Origin: Gonocerus acuteangulatus
Lineage: Eukaryota > Arthropoda > Insecta > Hemiptera > Coreidae
Direction: 5' to 3'
Assembly (NCBI GenBank): GCA_946811695.1
Contig: OX328130.1
Coordinates: 74,365,353 to 74,429,352, forward strand
Length of the DNA: 64,000 bases
How positions within the stretch are numbered: position 1 is the stretch's first letter; every line of letters starts with the position of its first letter. The notes below the pieces were generated by a model that saw only the letters and a list, made by a program, of their open reading frames with translations, searched no databases and was not told where the DNA came from. The position numbers and the translations under genes were made by a program. Below are positions 48,101-57,500 of this stretch, piece after piece.

Positions 48101-51100
48101 GTCCTTGAATCCTGTTCTTGCTGGCCATCGCAGCGTTGATAAACCTGTTGTTTTTACTCGCTGAGAAGTCCTTGAATGAAGGGCTGTTGTCGGGTAAAGA
48201 GTAAGGCTGGGCAACTTCGCTGAGGAAGGTTTGTTTCGAAAATCTGCAAACAAGGAATCGACATTGAATAAGCAAGGGAATATTTGAGACAAATTTATAA
48301 TTTAGCAATTGAATTCATTAGATACAAGAAATGATACGAGAATGTGCCAAAACCACATAAGTACAAAATAAACAAAAAATGTTTTACTCTTTTATAATTT
48401 TAATGAAAAGTTGAACTCAATAATTAAGAGCACATAAGGAGGGCACAGAGGACAACGAGACCAAGTCCATGTTATTCAATTTTCAGAAAATGAGTATTAT
48501 TCGTTTTAATTGCAGAGACTTTGTATAAATCCTATTGACCAGTAAAAGTCTTAAAAAGATTTGAATTGAAACACTGATATTATTTATGTATAGTTCTGAT
48601 CATAAAATATTTACAACTTGAACTTGGCTTACTTATGCTCTGAAAAAAAAAAAAAAAATGAGAATGACTTCCAGATGCGTATCAAGAACTGCTACAAGTG
48701 GCAAAATAATAGAATTAGGACTTAGTCTCCTGCAACACTGAAAAGAGCCATTTTAGTAATACTCTTCAATCCCGCTACAAGATAAAATGTCAAAAATGGA
48801 CTTGGTCTAGTAGTGTTCTGAACCCTCCACATGTATATTGATTTTCAATATAGGGTCATTCCATGTCAAATCAACAAGGGTCACAACCCGACCTTCTTGG
48901 ATTTTAATAAAATTTGGTAGCTTGGTTACTCTAACAATAAATAACCAAAAACAATGTGTTAAACAATTTTATCTGTTTCCGTTTTTTTAGTATTAATTTT
49001 CAAAGTATTGAAAAACCACCTTTTTTTGGTCAACTGGAAAATGTTTATTGCTAGTTAGATTAAGTTCTATTCTAGCTAGAACAGTCAGCATAGTCTCATT
49101 GTTTAGCTTATTAAATGGACTTTAATTTGATATACAACAAGACCAACTTATTACAAATTTTACGTTTCAAAAAAAATTTCGAAATCTTGTACGTAACGGT
49201 TTTCGGAAAACTGTACTTTTAAAATTCTGAAAAAAATATATTTGAATCTTCAGTTCATTGACTACATATGCTGTAAGTTTATTATGGGATGGGAACGGGA
49301 TCATTTTATAACATAATTTTGACTTTATAATTGTTACTGCGTAGTTGGTAAAAATATGGAACTAAAATTAAAGTGGAGATTTGAAAAAAAAAAAAAAAAA
49401 GACCATTTATAACATTTAATAAAACGGTCACATTCATTTTTTTCATAGTTTTTCAAAAATCTTTTTGTACAAATTTTTAAAACATTTTTTGAAAAATGAA
49501 ATTTGTAATAATTGAGACATGTTGGATATTAAATTTTATTTAATCCATCTCCTGATTTTTGTTGAGTACACATGCCAGCCACCACTGGTCGTCATATTCA
49601 CAGGCAATAAAACTACCACATATTTTTTTATTGAAGGCTACTGTATCTGTGTCTAAATCAGTTACCTACCAGTTCAATTTCACTGTTATTGAAGTTCGAG
49701 TAAAGTAAAAGTCTTAATTTTTTTTCTTAGTTAAAGGAATGAAAGGGTGCAATTTCTGGGTTCCAGTATTTTTTATTTATTTTTTTTTTCAAATCTCCAC
49801 TTTAATTTTAGTTCTGTCTGAAAAAAATTCAAATTTTGATCAGGGATGCTTATTTCTGAATTTACAATACAAATATCCATCACTCACCATATTTTTACCA
49901 ATTACGCAGTGACAATTATAATTTAATTAATTTTTTTTCAAAAAATGTTTTAAAAATTTGTACAAAAAGATTTTTGAAAAACTATGAAAAAAATGAATGT
50001 GACCGTTTTATTAAATGTTATAAATGGTCTTTTTTTTTTTTTTTTTTTTTTCAAATCTCCACTTTAATTTTAGTTCCATATTTTTACCAACTACGCAGTG
50101 ACAATTATAAAGTCAAAATTATGTTATAAAATGATCCCGTTCCCATCCCGTAATGAAACTTACAGCATATGTAGTCAATGAACTGAAGATTCAAATATAT
50201 TTTTTTCAGAATTTTAAAAGTACAGTTTTTCGAAAACCGTTACGTACAAGATTTCGAAATTTTGTTTGAAACGTAAAATTTGTAATAAGTTGGTCTTGTT
50301 GTATATCAAATTAAAGTCCATTTAATAAGCTAAACAATGAGACTATGCTGACTGTTCTAGCTAGAATAGAACTTAATCTAACTAGCAATAAACATTTTCC
50401 AGTTGACCAAAAAAAGGCGGTTTTTCAATACTTTGAAAATTAATACTAAAAAAACGGAAATGGATAAATTTTTTAAAAAAGTCCGTCACGCAGGAGCTGC
50501 ATAACTAAGCATTTTCCTCAGAATTTGGGTAGTGTAGACTGCTTTCCAGAACAATTTGCTTAAAATATCCTACATAAATAAAATAAAAACATGAATAGTT
50601 CTCTTTTAAATTTGTAATGAGTAACTGATCAATTATTAATTTGCTTCCAGAGTTATGTTTACACATGGTACCTACTACACTATGTAATAAATACAAAAAA
50701 CCTCATATTATCGTATTTTGATCTATCGCAGGAACAGGATACAGTCACTCTAGTGGTAGAAAGCGCTCCTTGCGGCGGCTTTGTGAACCTACGTCTGGCG
50801 GGGTTTTCCATTGAAATATATTACAAATTAAACCCCCGCTTTCCGATTGACCGATTCAGCTCATTTTTACAACACTTTTTTCTCATGAGTTACCCACGAC
50901 GTATACCGTGTTTCGTTACAATACAGCAGAAATTACGACCGGTATCAGTATATTAGGAATTTGGGTCCGGAGTAAACCCCCCCTTCTAATGAACCGATTT
51001 AGTTTATTTTTACAACTCACATTTACCTGTGGATTAGCACTACGAATACCGAGTTTCGTCGAAATATACCAAAAATCACGGCTGGTAGTGGCGAATTGGT

Positions 51101-51334
51101 ATTGTGGGCCCGGAGTAAACCCCCCCTTCTAATGAACCGATTTAGTTCATTTTTATATCTCACTTTTCTCTCTATATTACCACTACGAATACCAAGTTTC
51201 GTTGAAATATAACAAATATTATGGCTGACATAGTCAAGTAAGTGTTTTGGATTCGGGGTAAAGCCCCCCTTCCGGTGGACCGACTTTAGTGGTTAACGAA
51301 CTCGTTCAATCGTTTGCTAATTGAATGCTATATA

Positions 51335-51390
<56 letters not shown>

Positions 51391-51404
51391 TATATATATA
51401 TATA

Positions 51405-51452
<48 letters not shown>

Positions 51453-51464
51453 TATATATATATA

Positions 51465-51506
<42 letters not shown>

Positions 51507-54500
51507 TATATATAAATTTTAACGGGGGTCATTTTCGGTGTCTACTAGGTAGGATCGATAAAGATTTGAAGAAATTTTTCAAAAATTACGTCATGAGTCC
51601 AACCTCAATAGCTACTTTCCTTCGGAGGAAAGTGCTAAAAATTGTACCATTCAAGGAGTTGTTAGAGGTATTAGGATTCAAAATTTCAAAAAAATCTAGG
51701 AGGGTCAGGTTGTAAACAGTACTTTCATTGGTTGAATTGACATGGAATGGCCCTATAACAACAATTTCCATTGTTAAGGCCATATCAATAATTTTTGTCG
51801 CGTCGATGTTGGCGCACCGACATCTGGCCAATTTGCGTCGAATTAGATTTATAAACCCTACTCTACTCTACTGTAGAATTACAGAAAAATTTGTAATTAT
51901 GTTCATAATCAAAAAAGGGCTATGATTACAGTTGTAATCACAGAAAAACTTTGTGATTACAGTCGCAATCACAGAAAAAATTGTGATTACTGTTGTAATC
52001 ACAGAAAAAATTGTGATTACTGTTGTAATCACAGACAAAATTGTGATTACGGTTGTAATCACTAAAAAATAGTTGTGATTAAAGCCATAATGACAGAATA
52101 AATTGTGATTACAGTCGTAATCACAGAAAAATGTTCTCATAACGAGTATAATTATAATCAAAGGTGTGATTAAAAAATGTAATCGTAATCACTCTTGTGA
52201 TTATGATTATAATCCTAATGATAATCACACCTTGAAATCCTATGATTATAACCATATTCATAATCAATTAGGTAGGATTGATGAAGATTTGAAGAAATTT
52301 TACATTCCTTTCACAGTTGAACGAGTACAATCTCAAAAAGTGCTAATAGTAAAAGTTTCAAAAGTAGTATATCAAATCAAATGAAAGATTTAAAATGAGG
52401 ACTCACCCAAGCTGTAGCTGTCCTCCGAAGAGAGGAACATTCTTCAGATGTTGAATGCATCGCTCGACCGATGTACTATCTCCCATCTGGATCATGGCAC
52501 AGCCTTCTTTCGTCTTCAAAAATTTAATCTAAACGAAACATCAATTTAGTTGTGTAAGAAACAAAATATAATCTAAGATGATTGAGACAATTCAGATATT
52601 ATTATTTTTTAGTTTCAATTATTAATGTAGTAACATTTTAGGAGCATCATTCATTAAATATATGTTTTATATCAATCCATCTGTAGAGATGGTCAATGCT
52701 TTTCCTCAATAAGAATCTAATTTGTAGATAACATTCAACTCTGTGCCCAAGTTTTGATAATAACAGCATGTGATTTTTCCGATGTTTTCATCATTCAGTA
52801 ACGAGATAACGTTTATATATGCAGTCTTGATTTATATGCGTTGTGCAAAAGTAATGGAGGTTTTTATATGACCGATTTGTTCCAGATGGCGAACAACTGT
52901 TGAATGGTCAGTATGGTCCAGACACCAACTTCTTGGGTTGAACCAAAGACATGAATGCTGTAGTAATTTGAAACGTCAATGTTTGGATTTTAATCATCAA
53001 ATCAAATTTCTCTCTCTTTATCGCATACCCTAGGCCCCCGATGGCTGCTAAGGTTCCACATAGTTTCTCTCAAACTCCCATTGCGATCTCCTTCCGTGTC
53101 TACTTCAAGATTCTGTTCTTCCTTTCGGCCCTTTTCCTTCCAACAATCATTTTTCTTCCTTACGATGCCGCTTCAGGTGTAGTGACCTAACTTTAAAGGT
53201 AAGATTCAAAATACTTATTTAACTTATAATTTTATAAGCCCTTTTCCAGAACCATCATAAAATTCTTAAAAATTCACCCAATACATACAGTCCAATCAAT
53301 CCCATAGTGCAGGGGTGCTCAAACGGTTAATCACAAGTGCTTTTTGAGTCGATATCGGGAAAAGATTTCCGATACAGAACTATTCACAGATTTTGTTTTA
53401 GTAGGTAAGTAAAAAAAAAAAAAATGTAATGAATAAACAACTAAAATTTATTCGATCCACAATTAGGCCAGAATAACCACCTTATCACTTTCTTTTATCG
53501 TAATAACCCCCTGGTGGCGGCCAAAGTTGGCTTTATTAAAGGAATTATCAAAAAAAGTTGCATTTTTAATTCCCCCTCATATTTCTAGAGTCATTAGCTG
53601 GCGAAGATATTCAAGACTTACTTTGTGCCGACATAAATTTTGCGACTCCAGGAATAGGTGCCAGTCTGAGTTGTAACTTGAAGGTGATATATCGACACAA
53701 AGTTTATTAATAAATAATAGAAAATAAGAGTGGCAAAGAAAAGTAAAACGTATCATTTTAATAACAATTGGGAGGAAGATTATTTTTATTTTAGAGCAGA
53801 CCTATACTTACCTAAAAAAATGCATATTCTTCGAAAAATAATATCCGTGCCACGATAAACCCTACCTATATGACAATCCTGCATCACACATACTTGCGGC
53901 CTCTCAGAGTTGATCGATCATCTTATACTATTGAGGTAGTTGACCAGCAGTTCGAGTTTGAGCACTCATGCCGCAGAGACAAACTGGAGAGAATACCATG
54001 GTTTGGGATAGAAAACAACACAACCAGACATTAGAGTCCATTGGGCAGACAAATAAATCAAACTTTTTACCATTGTTGTTTTTGAATTATAATTTAAATT
54101 ATTCTCTATTACAGTGAATTGAATTGTCTTTAACTTTTATTTTTACTCACGTCAACAAGTACATCAGCCACTTAAACGAATAATTTGATTGGAATGTTCA
54201 CATTTCCCCTATGTTCATTTTCATGAATGGTGTCAGCTTCCGTAAAGGGTAAGGGCGTGATTCTCTTCTCTCAATATAAAAAAAGTAATTCCTGGATGTC
54301 GACGAAAATAGGAATGTCTTGCAGCGAATGGAGCACAGCCATCAAGCTGAATTGGAACTCAATTCCAGTACGAACAATTCCTGGCAGAAGCTCAGGATTC
54401 CGTTGCAGAGCCTGCAACGAGCCTGAAACTCTCCCCCACATCCTGGGCGTCTGTCAGAAATCAGAACTTCTAAGAATAAATCGACATCATAAGGTGCGAA

Positions 54501-57500
54501 CCTATGTTGCTGATTTGTTCAGGAAGAAAACTGGATTTGAGGTGTATGAAGAAGTGAGCTGCAAGGAGGGCAGACATTGTAGTCATAGATCGCCAGGCAT
54601 CCACCGGAATTATTTTGGATCCGACTGTGAGGTTTGAGAAGACGAGAATCAGCCCTTATCAGTTGACAAAGAGAAAAAATCCATTTATGAAAAATGTATT
54701 CCCTATTTTCGTAAATTGGGAGGTAATCGGCCTTCTCTTTGGTGCAAGAGGCTCCATGCCTTCATTCGTACAAAATGTTTTCAAAAGATGGAACGTTAGA
54801 TATGGCTTTGAAACACTGGCTCGTTCGATAATAAAGGACTCCATTAGGATTGTCAATCATCATTTGTACGGCGGAGGAAACGACAAGAAAACTCATTAAT
54901 TCTAAAAAGAAAATTCAGAAAAGAAAATGAATACAATAAAATACAACACATGTACCCAATTGATGGCTTATATACAGGCCGGAAGCTTACTATCATTCCA
55001 AGCAAAAAGTGTATAAGAAAAAAAAAAACACAATACAAAAGAAGATTTTCCTTGGAATGATTAGAAAGCTGCCGCCAACTATGACCAGCTATCAGTTGGA
55101 CATGATTGTTTTTCATTCATGTGCAAGTAGATACAAGTATATTGTAGACATATACATCAAACATATTTGCATAATTATTGTAATTCTTTATTTTATTGTA
55201 GTCTCGTTTCTCTTTGTGCTCATTATTTATCATATTATATTATTGTTATTAAATCAAAGATGAATTGCATTTTCTTTTTACTCATATCATGTCCATCAGC
55301 TACATAAAAAATAAATATGGAAACAGCTGATCTGTTATCGTCCTAGCAACGCATGCTGTGTAGGTGTGCATGCTCTCTTTAAAACCCACTAAAAATTCAA
55401 ACCCCTCTAAAAATACTTATATAAAAAAAAACCTTTCTTAGCGATTGTTTACATCCTAAAGGGAGTGTGCATGGAAAATTTCAAATTTTGCTGTCGAGTG
55501 GTTTGGGCTGGGTGATGATAGGTCAGTGAGTGAGTGAGTGGTTTGGGCTGGGCGATGATAGGTCAGTGAGTGAGTGAGTGGTTTGGGCTGGGCGATGATA
55601 GGTCAGTGAGTGACTGAGTGGTTTGGGCTGGGCGATGATAGGTCAGTGAGTGAGTGAGTGAGTGGTTTGGGCTGGGCGATGATAGGTCAGTGAGTGGTAT
55701 TTGACAAATATATAGTAGATATCTATTATTTTTATTGTTACAAAACAGAGATACAAATTATAAATACTCACCCTGATTACATTGCCATAAAGGCAGAATA
55801 GATTGAAGAGCCTGTCAGGATTTGCTTGTTGCGGGTCGAGTCCATACGCCATGAGTACACATCCAGATCCTCCTTGTGCGCCACCGTTCGCTGGAATAGG
55901 GAAGGCCCTCGGTCCACCAGGTACAAGGGCTTCCCTGCCAGGCACACCTTTCATAAACCTACTGTACATCAAACACCCTATCTCAGAGCCGTTGCTCAAA
56001 CTCATCACATAACAGTCCTGTTCATTTATTCATTTTTTACTTATATTCTGAATGTTTATTCAATACATTTAGTTATTTTTAAATATATTTTACATTCATT
56101 CAACAATTAATTTGATAAAGTTTACTTATTTTATGGTTAGTCTACTTAAGGGGCCCTCACACTGACAAAATGTTTACACAAAAAATTGAAGATGTTGGTT
56201 TTGTATAAACATATTACGAGTGGGAGGAGAAATATTGTGCAAAAAAAGGGGGTTTCAATATTTTGTGGCCATTCAAAAGTTTTCTGAAAGTTTAGAATAT
56301 TTTTGCTGTCAATATTTTGTGGCATGTCCTCATTCATGTATCACGTTTCTCAATCAGAGGGCAAACCATACTCAACAGTTGCTCAAACACTTCTTCATTC
56401 ATCCTCAGGAAATTTCAGAGGGGGGGTGGTTGAGAGCCCCAGCTCTCAACCCCCCCCCCCAAAAAAAAATAAATGTTTGAGCAATATTTTTGCCAGTGTG
56501 AGGGCCTCTTTATATTTATTAAGTTTGCTAAGGTTAGTCTATTTCTGATTATTTGTTTTAGAGTTAATCTGCCGTTGTTTTTTTTTCTGTTTTAATGCTA
56601 GCTTATTGATGTTAATTTATATTACAGTTACTTTTCTAAAGTTTATTTATTTTATAACTTGCAAACTGACATTTCTTTTTTTACAGATGGTTCAGTTCTT
56701 GCACTGCTATGGACAATGTTTATAAGCCAGCCAAAATATATTATATTTCTGGGTTAATGTTTTCAAATTGAAATCTGAATTTTGATTTGTCTCAAAGTTG
56801 AACAATTACAAAATAATGTTTCATTTACTACTTTTGCGCAAAATCATATGAAAATTCATATGTATTTATTCATGTGTATTTGTGTTGAATAAGCGAGAAT
56901 GTGTCTGCCTATCTGTGTGTAATATTTGTAAAAACATTGTTATTGATTATGGATGTTCACATTAATCTTATGTACATAGTTGTATACTTGTGTAAGTCTG
57001 TGTACGTTTATACAGGCATATATTGACATATGAGGCGATGACTTTCAAAATGGGTTAACCCAATAGCGCCGTGCATTACCACATATGGTAACACTGGAGT
57101 TGCTTTGTTAACTCGTGAATACCAAAAGTGTTTAAATTTTTGAAAAAATAGAAACTCCAGCGCTAATGGGTTAAGTCCATTTTGTCACCAAATTAATTTC
57201 TTTTCTAAAAATTTTTTTTTTTTCCTCACAGCAAAAACATTTTTTTGGGGGAAATTCATTAAATCTCATCAAAAATAAGGAAATGAATGGTAGTGTGGCA
57301 TCATAAATATTAATTTCGTAAAGGAATTATACTAGCTTAGACGTGTCCCCTGAATAGTTTTACGATTTGGACATATCCTTTTTTGAAAGTCGTCGCCTCA
57401 TATTTACTAATCCTATTTGCCTAATTATTATAACTCTTTATTTTATTGGAGTCTTGCTTTTTACGATTGTAATTTTCTTTATTTTTATTTTTCATCATTG

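Larger units (their letters stand above)
48851..51755. mobile_element. Large fold-back DNA element, split by a repeat A copy
   Basis: TAGGGTCATTCCATGTCAAA at the left pairs with the complement of TTGACATGGAATGGCCCTA at the right. Pairing continues through ACAACCCGACCTTCTTGG / CCTAGGAGGGTCAGGTTGT-like and CTCTAACAA. TA flanks both ends (48849-48850, 51756-51757). The arms extend inward for more than 600 bp (48851-49500 against 49935-50474 plus 51645-51755), with pairs such as GGTCAACTGGAAAATG / CATTTTCCAGTTGACC. The right arm is cut by repeat A (50475-51645). There is no coding. It lies in the hnRNP L intron between 48243 and 52407. Confidence 0.87.

Noticed and set aside
51868..52161. 97-codon Asn/His/Cys-rich frame
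   Set aside because: Translation of the 36-bp palindromic minisatellite.
55803..56110. Plus-strand frames of 69 and 94 codons
   Set aside because: Antisense shadows of the hnRNP L RRM3 exon.
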